From contig NZ_VCNK01000022.1 of the NCBI RefSeq assembly GCF_006265095.1, positions 82,489-146,488 of the forward strand: a stretch of DNA of 64,000 nt. Reading direction: 5' to 3'. Numbering within the stretch: the stretch's first letter is position 1; each line of letters opens with the position of its first letter. Made by a program: the position numbers and the translations under genes. The DNA comes from Phaeobacter sp. B1627 (GTDB taxonomy: Bacteria > Pseudomonadota > Alphaproteobacteria > Rhodobacterales > Rhodobacteraceae). Below the pieces are notes generated by a model, which was not told the DNA's origin, searched no databases, and saw only the letters and a program-made list of their open reading frames with translations. Positions 17,830-26,240 of this stretch are shown in pieces.

Positions 17830-19572
17830 TTGAGTTTTCTGGGAGTCGAGACCTCATTGACCGGACGGCGTTGGATTGGGCCGGGCATCGATCAGAGCCG
17901 CGCCGGTGAGCATCTGGCGCAGGAAACCGGTCTGCCGCCAGCGGTCTGTCAGGTTCTGGCCCGCCGCGGCGTCCCCGCACATGAGGCCAGCGGTTTTCTC
18001 GCGCCCCAGCTTCGCGAACTGTTGCCCGATCCGCGCCGCATGAAGGATATGGAGGTCGCTGCTGCGCGCTTTCTTGAGGCCATCGAAAAACGTCAAAGGG
18101 TCGCGATCTTTGCGGATTATGACGTCGATGGCGGTGCGTCGGCGGCCTTGCTTTTGGTGTATCTGCGTCAGATGGGACAGGATGCGACGCTCTATATTCC
18201 GGATCGCATCGACGAGGGCTATGGCCCCAACGAGGAGGCGATGGCCGCCCTGGCTCGGGATCATGACCTGATTGTCTGCGTCGATTGCGGAACACTGTCG
18301 CATGGTCCTATCGCGGCGGCCAGGGGCGCTGATGTGGTGGTTCTGGATCACCACCTCGGCGGGGAGACCCTGCCCGCCTGTGTGGCAGTGGTAAATCCCA
18401 ACCGCCAGGACGAAGATGGCGACCTCGGCTACCTCTGCGCTGCGGGGGTGGTGTTTCTGATGCTGGTCGATGTCCGCCGGCAGGCCCGGGACAAAGGGTT
18501 CGGGACCGGGCCCGATCTGATGGGACTGCTGGATCTGGTGGCGTTGGCAACGGTCGCCGATGTGGCCCCGCTGATCGAGGCCAACCGGGCGCTGGTGCGG
18601 CAGGGCCTGAAGGTCATGGGACGGCGCGCGCGCCCGGGTCTTGTGGCACTGGCGGATGTCAGCCGGATGGACTCTGCCCCCTCAACATATCACCTCGGGT
18701 TTCTGCTGGGCCCCCGTGTCAACGCCGGAGGGCGCATCGGCAAGGCCGACCTCGGCGCGCGGCTTTTGGCCACCGAGGATCCACACGAGGCCGCGGCCCT
18801 TGCGGAACGGTTGGATCAGCTGAACACGGAACGGCGTGATATTGAGAATGCCGTGCGGGCTGCCGCCCTCGAACAGGCCGAGGCACGGGGCTTTGACGCA
18901 CCGCTGGTCTGGGCCGCAGGCGAAGGCTGGCACCCCGGGGTCGTCGGCATCGTGGCCTCCCGCCTGAAAGAAGCCACCGGCCGCCCGGCGGTTGTGATCG
19001 GGCTTGATGGCAGCGAAGGCAAAGGGTCGGGACGCTCCGTCTCCGGCATCGACCTTGGCGCTTCGATCCAGAGAATGGCGCTGGACGGCCACCTCATCAA
19101 AGGGGGTGGGCACAAGATGGCGGCCGGGCTGACCGTGGCCCGGGATCAACTGGAACCCGCCATGGCCCGACTGTCCGAGCTGTTGGAAAAACAGGGGGCC
19201 GGCGATCTGGGGCCATCTGACCTGAAGCTGGACGGGATGTTGATGCCCGGTGCCGCAACCGTCGAGTTGATCGAACAGATCGAACAGGCAGGCCCCTTTG
19301 GCGCCGGTGCCCCTGCCCCGCGCTACGGTTTTCCCGAGCTTGCCGTGCGCTTTGCCAAACGTGTGGGCGAGTCGCATCTGAAGGTCAGTTTCACCGACGG
19401 CATGGGGGGCAACATCGACGCCATCAGCTTTGGCGCCTTTGATACAGCGCTGGGACCGCGTCTGCTGGACCATGGCGGTGCGCGCTTTCATGTCGCCGGT
19501 CGCCTGGAGGTCAACACCTGGGGCGGGCGTCAAAGCGCGCAATTGCGATTGGAAGATGCGGCCGAGGCCTGA
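17830..19572 (+). CDS. recJ: Single-stranded-DNA exonuclease RecJ
   Basis: The 580-residue protein has the DHH-phosphoesterase motifs of RecJ: motif I FADYDVDGGASAALLLVYLR near residue 97, VCVDCGTLSHGP, and the DHH motif VVLDHHLGGETLP near residue 174. These are followed by DHHA1 (GRSVSGIDLGASIQ, KGGGHKMAAGLTV) and the C-terminal OB fold. RecJ is the 5'-3' exonuclease of RecF-pathway recombination and mismatch repair. The open frame begins with TTG at 17830. I see no better ATG before the conserved N-terminus, so a TTG start is likely. Confidence 0.95.
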   Translation: MSFLGVETSLTGRRWIGPGIDQSRAGEHLAQETGLPPAVCQVLARRGVPAHEASGFLAPQLRELLPDPRRMKDMEVAAARFLEAIEKRQRVAIFADYDVDGGASAALLLVYLRQMGQDATLYIPDRIDEGYGPNEEAMAALARDHDLIVCVDCGTLSHGPIAAARGADVVVLDHHLGGETLPACVAVVNPNRQDEDGDLGYLCAAGVVFLMLVDVRRQARDKGFGTGPDLMGLLDLVALATVADVAPLIEANRALVRQGLKVMGRRARPGLVALADVSRMDSAPSTYHLGFLLGPRVNAGGRIGKADLGARLLATEDPHEAAALAERLDQLNTERRDIENAVRAAALEQAEARGFDAPLVWAAGEGWHPGVVGIVASRLKEATGRPAVVIGLDGSEGKGSGRSVSGIDLGASIQRMALDGHLIKGGGHKMAAGLTVARDQLEPAMARLSELLEKQGAGDLGPSDLKLDGMLMPGAATVELIEQIEQAGPFGAGAPAPRYGFPELAVRFAKRVGESHLKVSFTDGMGGNIDAISFGAFDTALGPRLLDHGGARFHVAGRLEVNTWGGRQSAQLRLEDAAEA

Positions 19573-19651
19573 TTTTGCTGTTTTTGTGGCGCGGCCGTTC
19601 TGTGTGTCGCCCCCTGTGGAAAACAAATTTCGCTGATCCATGCTTTTTCGC

Positions 19652-19680
19652 TTGCGAGGGCCGGCGCAAATCCCTAGACA
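19652..19680 (+). promoter_or_regulatory. Sigma-70-type promoter of the first tRNA-Glu
   Basis: TTGCGA and TAGACA are separated by exactly 17 bases, ending 16 bases before the mature tRNA. This sequence differs from the promoters of copies 2 and 3 because it lies outside the 280-bp repeat. Confidence 0.65.
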
Positions 19681-19696
19681 CGCGCTCACACAGCGC

Positions 19697-19771
19697 GGCC
19701 CGTTCGTCTATCGGTTAGGACGCCAGGTTTTCAACCTGGAAAGAGGGGTTCGATTCCCCTACGGGCTGCCA
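19697..19771 (+). tRNA. tRNA-Glu (anticodon TTC), copy 1
   Basis: The 75-base gene folds as a cloverleaf: acceptor GGCCCGT with ACGGGCT (one G-U pair), an anticodon stem CCAGG/CCTGG around the loop TTTTCAA (anticodon TTC) and a T arm GGGGTTCGATTCCCC. CCA is encoded at the 3' end. All three copies in the array are identical. Confidence 0.97.
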
Positions 19772-19929
19772 CTATCCCTATATTGGTGACTGCTGTCCGC
19801 TCGGGATCTGAAACCTGCATCTCTGCGGGTTTCCACGCGGCGAAAAATCCCCCCAAGTCACTGAAAATGATGAATTTTCACGGATCCCACCAGCTTCGCA
19901 AAAACTTTGCACTTTCTGTAGTTTCCCCC

Positions 19930-19958
19930 TTGCACAGTCATTGGGGACTGAGTAAACA
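19930..19958 (+). promoter_or_regulatory. Sigma-70-type promoter of the second tRNA-Glu
   Basis: TTGCAC and TAAACA with a 17-base spacer lie inside the first repeat unit and end 18 bases before the second tRNA. Confidence 0.7.
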
Positions 19959-19976
19959 CCCCCTCACGCACAGCGC

Positions 19977-20051
19977 GGCCCGTTCGTCTATCGGTTAGGA
20001 CGCCAGGTTTTCAACCTGGAAAGAGGGGTTCGATTCCCCTACGGGCTGCCA
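19977..20051 (+). tRNA. tRNA-Glu (anticodon TTC), copy 2
   Basis: Identical in sequence to the first copy, 280 bases downstream, with encoded CCA and its own promoter at 19930-19958. Confidence 0.97.
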
Positions 20052-20209
20052 CTATCCCTATATTGGTGACTGCTGTCCGCTCGGGATCTGAAACCTGCAT
20101 CTCTGCGGGTTTCCACGCGGCGAAAAATCCCCCCAAGTCACTGAAAATGATGAATTTTCACGGATCCCACCAGCTTCGCAAAAACTTTGCACTTTCTGTA
20201 GTTTCCCCC

Positions 20210-20238
20210 TTGCACAGTCATTGGGGACTGAGTAAACA
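20210..20238 (+). promoter_or_regulatory. Sigma-70-type promoter of the third tRNA-Glu
   Basis: The same TTGCAC-17-TAAACA element as for the second copy, 280 bases downstream, in the second repeat unit. Confidence 0.7.
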
Positions 20239-20256
20239 CCCCCTCACGCACAGCGC

Positions 20257-20331
20257 GGCCCGTTCGTCTATCGGTTAGGACGCCAGGTTTTCAACCTGGA
20301 AAGAGGGGTTCGATTCCCCTACGGGCTGCCA
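20257..20331 (+). tRNA. tRNA-Glu (anticodon TTC), copy 3
   Basis: Identical to the other two copies. It is followed directly by TTTTTATTTC, which may serve as the 3' end signal of the array. Confidence 0.97.
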
Positions 20332-20364
20332 TTTTTATTTCAAACCGCTTGTGCCAGCCACCAC

Positions 20365-21795
20365 TCACGTTCGAAAAATACGCTCCTGCGGCGGGGATTT
20401 CTCTGTTGATGAAATCACCCGCCGCAGGCGTTCCAAAGCCTCTTCCTGCTCGTCCAGATCGTTGAGGCTTGCCCCGAGGATCAGGCCATTCAAACCGGCG
20501 GAGCCCCGACAAAAAGCCGACAATGCATCGGCCCCCAGACCATGGGCGCGTGCCGACTGCGCGAGCTTCTGATCGTTGAGGCCATCCCGTAAATGCAACA
20601 CGACCTGCATCCCCGCATGATGATCCTGGACGTGACCAACATCGGAAAAGTCGCGGCGCAAACGGTCAACAAGGTTACGGTGCCGCTCCGCATAGACGCG
20701 ACGGACGCGGCGCAGGTGACGATAGAATTCGCCGCGATGCATGAACTCCGCCAAGGCAGCCTGCGGCATCGAACTTGCCCGCGCCCCCTTGGCACTCATT
20801 GCGGTGCCGAGGACATCGACCAGACCGTCCGGCGCCACGATATAGCCCATCCGCAGACTATTGGAGAATACTTTTGAAAAGCTGCCAATATAGACTGTGC
20901 GGCCCTGCGCATCGACGCCGGCCATGGCGGGAATCGGATGTCCTGCATAGCGAAATTCGGAATCGTAGTCGTCTTCGATGATCCAGCCGCCGGCCTGCGC
21001 CGCCCAGGCAATAAAGGACTGCCGCCGTCCGGCACTCATTGCGCCGCCGAGTGGATACTGGTGCGATGGGGTCAAAACCACCACCCCGGTGCCATCCCCG
21101 ACCGTCGGCACTTCGGCCCCCTGCGCATCAACAAAGAGATCCCGCACCCGAAGCCCTTGGGCCTCGGCAAAATTGCAAATCGGCGGAAAGCCCGGATCTT
21201 CGACGGCGACGGTGCCGCCCTGCCTGGCCAGCGCATGCAGGCAGATATCCAGCGCCTCTGTCGCGCCGGACGTCACCAGGATCTGCTCCGGGCGGGCCGG
21301 AATGCCGCGCCAGTCGCGCACATGGGTGGCAATGGCCTGCCGCAGCTCCGGATGGCCGAAGCCACCGCAGCCGGTCAGCATCTCCTCCGGTCGAGTGCGG
21401 CATAGGCGCGACACGCATTTCGCCCAGGCCCGATACGGAAACAGGCGCATGTCCGGCTCCCCGGCCTCCAGCGACAAGGGCGGATGTTCGGTCAAATCCT
21501 GTGCCGGGTATGTTTCCTCTGCGGGCGACAGCTCCACCTCTCCCATGGCGCAGACCGTATAGCCAGACCCGCGCCGCGATCTGAGGTACCCCTCTGCCAT
21601 CAGCTGTTCGTAGGCGGTCACCACGGTTGCCCGCGCCACACCAAGATCCGTCGCCAGTGCTCGGGTTGCAGGAAGCCGCTCCTCCGGAGCCAATGCCCCG
21701 GACCGGATCCGGCTGCGGATCGCGGCGCAGATCTGTTCAAATATCGGCGTATCCGATCCCCGGTCGGGCATAAAACCCAGCGCAGCAACTGTCAT
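20365..21795 (-). CDS. MocR/PdxR-type regulator (GntR HTH fused to aminotransferase fold)
   Basis: The 476-residue protein has an N-terminal GntR winged helix (IFEQICAAIRSRIRSGALAP, GVARATVVTAYEQLMAEGYL) joined to a fold-type I aminotransferase domain. PLP-site motifs are VTSGATEALDICLHALA, IIEDDYDSEFRY and the Schiff-base lysine in YIGSFSKVFSNSLRMGYIV. Such MocR proteins sense PLP or amino compounds and usually control a neighbouring gene. The neighbour upstream on the same strand is a molybdopterin oxidoreductase. Its target is not evident. Confidence 0.92.
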   Translation of the reverse strand: MTVAALGFMPDRGSDTPIFEQICAAIRSRIRSGALAPEERLPATRALATDLGVARATVVTAYEQLMAEGYLRSRRGSGYTVCAMGEVELSPAEETYPAQDLTEHPPLSLEAGEPDMRLFPYRAWAKCVSRLCRTRPEEMLTGCGGFGHPELRQAIATHVRDWRGIPARPEQILVTSGATEALDICLHALARQGGTVAVEDPGFPPICNFAEAQGLRVRDLFVDAQGAEVPTVGDGTGVVVLTPSHQYPLGGAMSAGRRQSFIAWAAQAGGWIIEDDYDSEFRYAGHPIPAMAGVDAQGRTVYIGSFSKVFSNSLRMGYIVAPDGLVDVLGTAMSAKGARASSMPQAALAEFMHRGEFYRHLRRVRRVYAERHRNLVDRLRRDFSDVGHVQDHHAGMQVVLHLRDGLNDQKLAQSARAHGLGADALSAFCRGSAGLNGLILGASLNDLDEQEEALERLRRVISSTEKSPPQERIFRT

Positions 21796-21891
21796 GATAT
21801 TCGGCCTGTCGAGATTTCCGGACCCCCACGCTATGCCTTGGGGACCCGCTGCGCAAGTCTGCGGCAGCGGGCGCGAAGATCCGCGGCCGGC

Positions 21892-24021
21892 CTAGCCTGC
21901 GCCCGCCCCCTCACCGGCGCGGCGCAGCTCCACAAAGGTCTCGTTGTAGCAGGCCCCATCGCCAATATCCGTGCGCAGCGCAGAGGAGATCAGGGCATTG
22001 GCCGTCAGCCCGGTTTGCGAGCTTTGCCGCCAGGTTCCTTTGGCCGCATAGACCACACCCGGCCGCATCGCGTCCGAAATCCGCAGTCGAAACGTGACAC
22101 TGCCGCGCTGGTTTTCCACCGCAACAAACTCATCATCGCCAAGCCCGCGCGCGGCGGCATCGGCTGGATGCACCTCAAGCACTTCCGGCCCCTTGGACCA
22201 GGGGGAGCTGCCAAATGTTGCGTTGATCCGCTTGTCGGAGCTGGGCGTGATCAGCACCAATGGCAGGTCCTGCCGTGCGGGATCATAGCGCGGCACACCA
22301 AAGCCGCCGGCCTGCTCGAGATCAGAGCTGAACAATTCGATCCGGCCCGAAGCCGTGGCAGGGTGAACCGTGTCGCACAGAACCAGAGGCGCGCCGCCTT
22401 CCGCCTGCATCTCCAGCGCCCGGTCGGTTGGCATCTCGCTTGGGGGGCGGCCCCCGAATTGCGGATGGCTGCCATCCATTGCCTCATCCATCAAGGTGAC
22501 GTCACTGGCCTGATGTTCCGGTTCGACATAGCCGAACCGCGCGGCCAGACGGCGAAAGATCTCCGTGTTGGGGAGGCTCTCGCCGAGCGGCGCGATCACC
22601 GGTTCCGCCCGCTGCACATAGTTTTGCCCATAGGCGGCGAAAATCTCATCATGTTCGAAATGCGAAGCAGCCGGCAGGATGACATCGCACAAGGCCATGC
22701 TGTCAGTCATGACGACGTCACAGCCAACCACAAACATCTCCTCCTGACTCAGAGCCTCGATCATGCGACCCTGATCCGGATGCGTGGCCACCGGGTTGTG
22801 GTTGTAGATCATCACAGCCCCCACCGGCACCTCCTGATCGCGATCCAGCATCAGCCGCGCAACATCCAGGATGTTGACGACCCGGGTCGCGGGATCGATC
22901 AGATGGTCCCCCTGCAGACGCGCACGGGTCTTGGGAGAGGCGAGACCGGATTTGGCAATGACACCTGCCCCGGGTCGGCCATGCTGGCCCAGCAGCGCGT
23001 TCAGCGCCATGGCCGCGCGCAAACCCGATCCGCCCGAGCGCCCGCGCTCCATTCCGTTGCCCAGCGCCGTGGCCATCCGCTCTGCCGCCTGCATCCAGTC
23101 GGCCAATTGCCCCAGATCCGCCAGCGACAGTCCGCAAATATCAGCAGTCGCCGCCAGACTATACTGCCGCGCCTCCGTCATGTAGGCGTCGCTCCCCAAT
23201 GTCCAGCGCGCGATGAACCCCGTATCAAAGGCGCCCCGCCGCTCAAGCTCCGCCGCCAATCCCTGCGCCAGGATCACGTCGGTCCCGGGGCGGACCTGAA
23301 GGTGCAGATCCGCCTGCTGGGCAATCTTGATCCGCTTGGGGTCAATCACCACAAGACGCGCCCCCTGCGCCCTGGCCGCTTTGACGACGCGTGTCAGGTG
23401 CAGGTTGGACACTGTCACATTGTTGCCCCAGACGACGATCAGATCGGACTGGGCCGCCTGCTCCGGCGGCATGCCCGGCGCATCGCCATAGAGGCTCTCG
23501 TAGGCCAGCCCCCGGACACCGCCACACAGGGGCCCCCGGTTCAACCGGGTTGCTCCAAGGCGGTAGAAAAACCGCCGGTCCAGCGATCCACCCGCCAATT
23601 CACCGTGAGGACCCGCGTAATTCAGCGGCAAGATGGATTGTGGGCCGAACTGGTCGATAGATCTTTGCATCCCCTCATGCACCAGTTCGAGCGCCCGGTC
23701 CCAGGAAATACGTTCAAATTGCCCGGACCCGCGTGGCCCCGTCCGGCGCAGCGGATGCGTCAGCCGCGAAGGCCCATGCACAAAATCAGGATAGGCCCGG
23801 GCGACCTTGTTGCAAACGACCCCGGCCGTAAACGGATTGGCGTCAGAGCCCCGCACAGCCACGATCCGTCCGTCTGTGACGTCCACGTTGAGGCTACAGG
23901 TATCTGGGCAATCGAGCGGGCAGACGCTGGGCAGAACCTGCGTCCGGGACGTGGGCCGGTGCCCCTCCTCCGCGACAAAGGGGTGTTTCAGATCGGATGG
24001 TGGCATGGCGCGGCTCCGCAT
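21892..24021 (-). CDS. Molybdopterin-dependent oxidoreductase with one 4Fe-4S site
   Basis: The 709-residue protein belongs to the DMSO-reductase superfamily. The N-terminal cluster ligands are seen in SVCPLDCPDTCSLNVDVTDG and then VVCNKVARAYPDFVHGPSRL. The middle has cofactor-binding runs such as IVVWGNNVTVSNLHLT and MIYNHNPVATHPDQ. The molybdopterin-dinucleotide-binding C-terminus includes LITPSSDKRINATFGSS. It lacks a twin-arginine signal and is probably cytoplasmic. The substrate cannot be told from sequence; biotin sulfoxide reductase-like and thiosulfate/polysulfide reductase-like proteins share this outline. Coding potential on the opposite strand (873 codons) is a high-GC shadow. Confidence 0.88.
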   Translation of the reverse strand: MRSRAMPPSDLKHPFVAEEGHRPTSRTQVLPSVCPLDCPDTCSLNVDVTDGRIVAVRGSDANPFTAGVVCNKVARAYPDFVHGPSRLTHPLRRTGPRGSGQFERISWDRALELVHEGMQRSIDQFGPQSILPLNYAGPHGELAGGSLDRRFFYRLGATRLNRGPLCGGVRGLAYESLYGDAPGMPPEQAAQSDLIVVWGNNVTVSNLHLTRVVKAARAQGARLVVIDPKRIKIAQQADLHLQVRPGTDVILAQGLAAELERRGAFDTGFIARWTLGSDAYMTEARQYSLAATADICGLSLADLGQLADWMQAAERMATALGNGMERGRSGGSGLRAAMALNALLGQHGRPGAGVIAKSGLASPKTRARLQGDHLIDPATRVVNILDVARLMLDRDQEVPVGAVMIYNHNPVATHPDQGRMIEALSQEEMFVVGCDVVMTDSMALCDVILPAASHFEHDEIFAAYGQNYVQRAEPVIAPLGESLPNTEIFRRLAARFGYVEPEHQASDVTLMDEAMDGSHPQFGGRPPSEMPTDRALEMQAEGGAPLVLCDTVHPATASGRIELFSSDLEQAGGFGVPRYDPARQDLPLVLITPSSDKRINATFGSSPWSKGPEVLEVHPADAAARGLGDDEFVAVENQRGSVTFRLRISDAMRPGVVYAAKGTWRQSSQTGLTANALISSALRTDIGDGACYNETFVELRRAGEGAGAG

Positions 24022-24230
24022 TGGCGATGTCGTTTTGCCTGTCCTAGATCACAAGCAGCACAGGACAAAGCACCAATAATGACCAATTCAAGCAGACCAA
24101 TTTGAACGGTTTTGAGCACAGTGCCTCTGGTCTCTTGCCGCGGTTGGCGGCGCGTCCCATCCGGCGACTTGGCGATCATGGCATGCAGAGCATCGCAACC
24201 AACGCGCCCCCGCCCCTGCGCGCAGAAAGG

Positions 24231-25247
24231 TCAGGCAGACTTGCTGCTGGGGGGCGCCATCTCAGCTTCGAGATGAGGGGCAAAGAACATATGTCGCGCC
24301 CGCCCGGCCCGTTTGGCGCCATAAAGAGCCACATCCGCCTGATGGAGCAATTGCGCCGCATCCGGTTGCGACATTGACGACGACAGCGTTGTGCCGGCAG
24401 AGGCCGAGATCCTGCAGGTCTGAGCGCCATACATCATCGGGTCTTCCAACCTCTGGATCAGACGCTGGGCCAGTTCGCTCAGCCGCCCAATATCCATGAG
24501 ACCCTCAAATATGAGAACGAATTCATCGCCGCCAATTCGCGCCACGGTGTCTGATTTGCGGGTGCAATCCACCATGATCGCGGCCACCCGCTGCAACACC
24601 GCATCACCCGCGGCGTGGCCGTAGGTGTCATTGACCTGCTTGAAGAAATCCAGATCCACATGCATCAACGCGAAATCCCGACCGCTGTTGATCAGACGGT
24701 TCAGTACGTGATCCATGGCGCGACGGTTCTTGAGGCCGGTCAGCGTGTCGGTAAAGGCCTGTTCTTCAGCGGCAATCTTCGCCCCTTGCAAGCGCAGGTT
24801 CAACTGACGCGAGGCCTCCATCGCGGCGGATTTGGCCTCGACCAGATACAGCATCTCGATGGTCAGATCCGTAGGCGAGAAATCCTGGCTGGTCAGGTCG
24901 AAATCGCGCACCGCATCCAGAACCGAAATACCGAAGGACAGATTGATAAAGCCGCCCTTACCGGCTGGCAGCGGCACCAGAACCCCCTTCATCCGGGTAT
25001 GGGGCGCAGAGCGCAATTGGAAATGGAGCTTGCTGCCCGCTGTTTCCATCAGGTCATCGACGGTCTTGACCCAGCGCGGTCGCTGGAGGTCGAAGATATC
25101 GAAAAAGGACCGCCCCTCCCAGGAGTCCTCACCGCGGATTTTATCCAGCGTCGGACCATAGCTCTGCAGCTTGCCGTCAGTGTCGATGATGACATGCATC
25201 GGACAGATCTGATCGGCCATCGCGCTGAGATCCTGCAAGCTCATCAT
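24231..25247 (-). CDS. Diguanylate cyclase with H-NOX-associated sensor domain
   Basis: The 338-residue enzyme makes cyclic di-GMP. Residues 1 to about 150 look like the PAS-like HNOBA domain that receives signals from H-NOX proteins (CPMHVIIDTDGKLQSYGPTL). A helical linker (MLYLVEAKSAAMEASRQLN) joins it to the GGDEF domain. The active site is ARIGGDEFVLIF at 236-247, and an RxxD product-inhibition site (RKSD) lies at 230-233. The start overlaps the end of the H-NOX-like gene by four bases (ATGA), so the two are translated together. H-NOX/diguanylate-cyclase pairs are known from alphaproteobacteria, where NO binding changes cyclase activity; here the partner seems unable to bind heme. Confidence 0.9.
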   Translation of the reverse strand: MMSLQDLSAMADQICPMHVIIDTDGKLQSYGPTLDKIRGEDSWEGRSFFDIFDLQRPRWVKTVDDLMETAGSKLHFQLRSAPHTRMKGVLVPLPAGKGGFINLSFGISVLDAVRDFDLTSQDFSPTDLTIEMLYLVEAKSAAMEASRQLNLRLQGAKIAAEEQAFTDTLTGLKNRRAMDHVLNRLINSGRDFALMHVDLDFFKQVNDTYGHAAGDAVLQRVAAIMVDCTRKSDTVARIGGDEFVLIFEGLMDIGRLSELAQRLIQRLEDPMMYGAQTCRISASAGTTLSSSMSQPDAAQLLHQADVALYGAKRAGRARHMFFAPHLEAEMAPPSSKSA

Positions 25248-25831
25248 AGCGGATGCGCTCCGAGATCAAAGGTCCGGCCCTCGGAGAACTCGCTTTCGAT
25301 CAGGGTGATGGAGATCACATCGGCGCCGTCCTGTGTGCCCGCGAGATCAAGGATCACCAGAGCACCATAATCATCGGCCATCGCCCTCAGCACACCGGTC
25401 ATCACCTGAGCATATCCAGGCACGCCCGGCTGGCACAAAAGTTCGAACTGGCCCGGGGCCTGCTCGATCAGCTCCAACCCCGGCAAATGCAGGTCGGACA
25501 CGGCCAGCCGCGCCCGGTCGGGCAAGTCATCCAGTGAATGCAGAAACTCGACGTAGTTGACGCCGCCAAACCGCAGCAGACGGCGCAGGGCCTCCACTTG
25601 CGGATTGGACACCAGAAAGGTCCCGACATCTTCCAGAATTTCGAGCAAAGGGCGTTCAAGGCTCCGTTCTACTGCGCGCATCATCCGCATTGATTGATCT
25701 TCAGGGTATACGAGCATCGCTTCGAACTCGGAAAATCCAAGTTCGCTTGCGTCCATGATCTCGTTCCAGCGCTTGCTCCCATATGTGCTGGTAACAAACG
25801 CTTGGACAGCCCTGTTGATCAAACCGTGCAT
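25244..25831 (-). CDS. H-NOX-fold protein lacking the heme ligand and YxSxR motif
   Basis: The 195-residue protein matches the H-NOX fold along its length: it starts MHGLINRAVQAFVTSTYGS, as soluble guanylate cyclase beta starts MYGFVNHALELLVIRNYG. It follows through YVEFLHSLDDLPDRARL and MTGVLRAMADDY. H-NOX proteins hold heme through a His at about 105 in the LDxLH segment; here this position is Pro104 (LDDLP). The heme-propionate motif YxSxR becomes C133-x-P135-x-V137. The codons are clear (CCC for Pro104) and there is no frameshift. The protein is probably a heme-free partner of the coupled cyclase. It could use another ligand or only scaffold the cyclase. Confidence 0.85.
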   Translation of the reverse strand: MHGLINRAVQAFVTSTYGSKRWNEIMDASELGFSEFEAMLVYPEDQSMRMMRAVERSLERPLLEILEDVGTFLVSNPQVEALRRLLRFGGVNYVEFLHSLDDLPDRARLAVSDLHLPGLELIEQAPGQFELLCQPGVPGYAQVMTGVLRAMADDYGALVILDLAGTQDGADVISITLIESEFSEGRTFDLGAHPL

Positions 25832-26240
25832 ACGGTCGTTCCCTATCTCACCTTTTAGCCAAAATTAAGTCCGCATGCTTAAGAAAGGCCGAATATCTAA
25901 GATTTCATATTCTTTCTGTCTTACCAACACGCCATGTTCCAGAGCTTGCTGGAAAAACGAATAATTCTGACGTCATACAAAACAAAAGCCGAGGGGACAG
26001 TTTCCCACGGCCTCAAGGGTCTTGCATATGCGAATCGTGCGGTATTTCCCTCTTGAGCTGACATCCGAGGCATGATGCGAAGCTTCCGGGCGGGGTCTCC
26101 CTGACTCGTATCCTATCATTCTGTGCGATTGTTACGCAGCCACCATAAGACAAGACATGCGCACTCTCCAATGAAATAGTGATCTTTGCGGCAAGTTTCA
26201 TGCGGAAACTTGCCGCAGGGACGCAGGCCGGGACAGAAAC
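25832..26240. other. Intergenic region with one strong hairpin
   Basis: This 409-base gap lies between the H-NOX-like gene start and the mttB stop, both on the minus strand. It is AT-richer than its surroundings near 25840-25990 and should hold the promoter of the H-NOX/cyclase pair. Apart from the hairpin at 26187-26217 I recognise no RNA or gene; the short ORF at 26013-26201 has no homology that I can see. Confidence 0.5.
26187..26217 (-). terminator. 13-bp perfect hairpin downstream of mttB
   Basis: TGCGGCAAGTTTC pairs perfectly with GAAACTTGCCGCA around a five-base loop, 24 bases past the mttB stop. The run after it on the minus strand (AAGATCACT) is not T-rich, so this may be a transcript-stabilising or Rho-assisted end rather than a classic terminator. 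Confidence 0.65.

Larger units (their letters stand above)
19689..20248 (+). repeat. Two tandem 280-bp units carrying tRNA-Glu, plus a partial third
   Basis: Bases 19689-19968 and 19969-20248 read identically to my eye. A third partial copy runs from 20249 to the end of tRNA copy 3 at 20331. Each full unit contains the tRNA and a 205-base spacer with a promoter for the next tRNA. The sequence after copy 3 diverges at once. This is a recent tandem duplication kept without visible change. Confidence 0.95.

Noticed and set aside
19783..20278. Two identical 71-codon ORFs between the tRNA genes
   Set aside because: They run through the tRNA spacer and partly into the tRNA; they are identical only because the 280-bp unit is duplicated. 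No ribosome site or family.
21484..24105. An 873-codon plus-strand open frame
   Set aside because: It lies antisense to the molybdopterin oxidoreductase (and the end of the MocR gene), has no recognisable domains and is rich in His, Arg and Pro, as high-GC antisense frames are.
25244..25831. Frameshift or sequence error as the reason for the missing heme ligand
   Set aside because: The family likeness continues in the same frame on both sides of Pro104 and the YxSxR position, and several separate codon changes would be needed.
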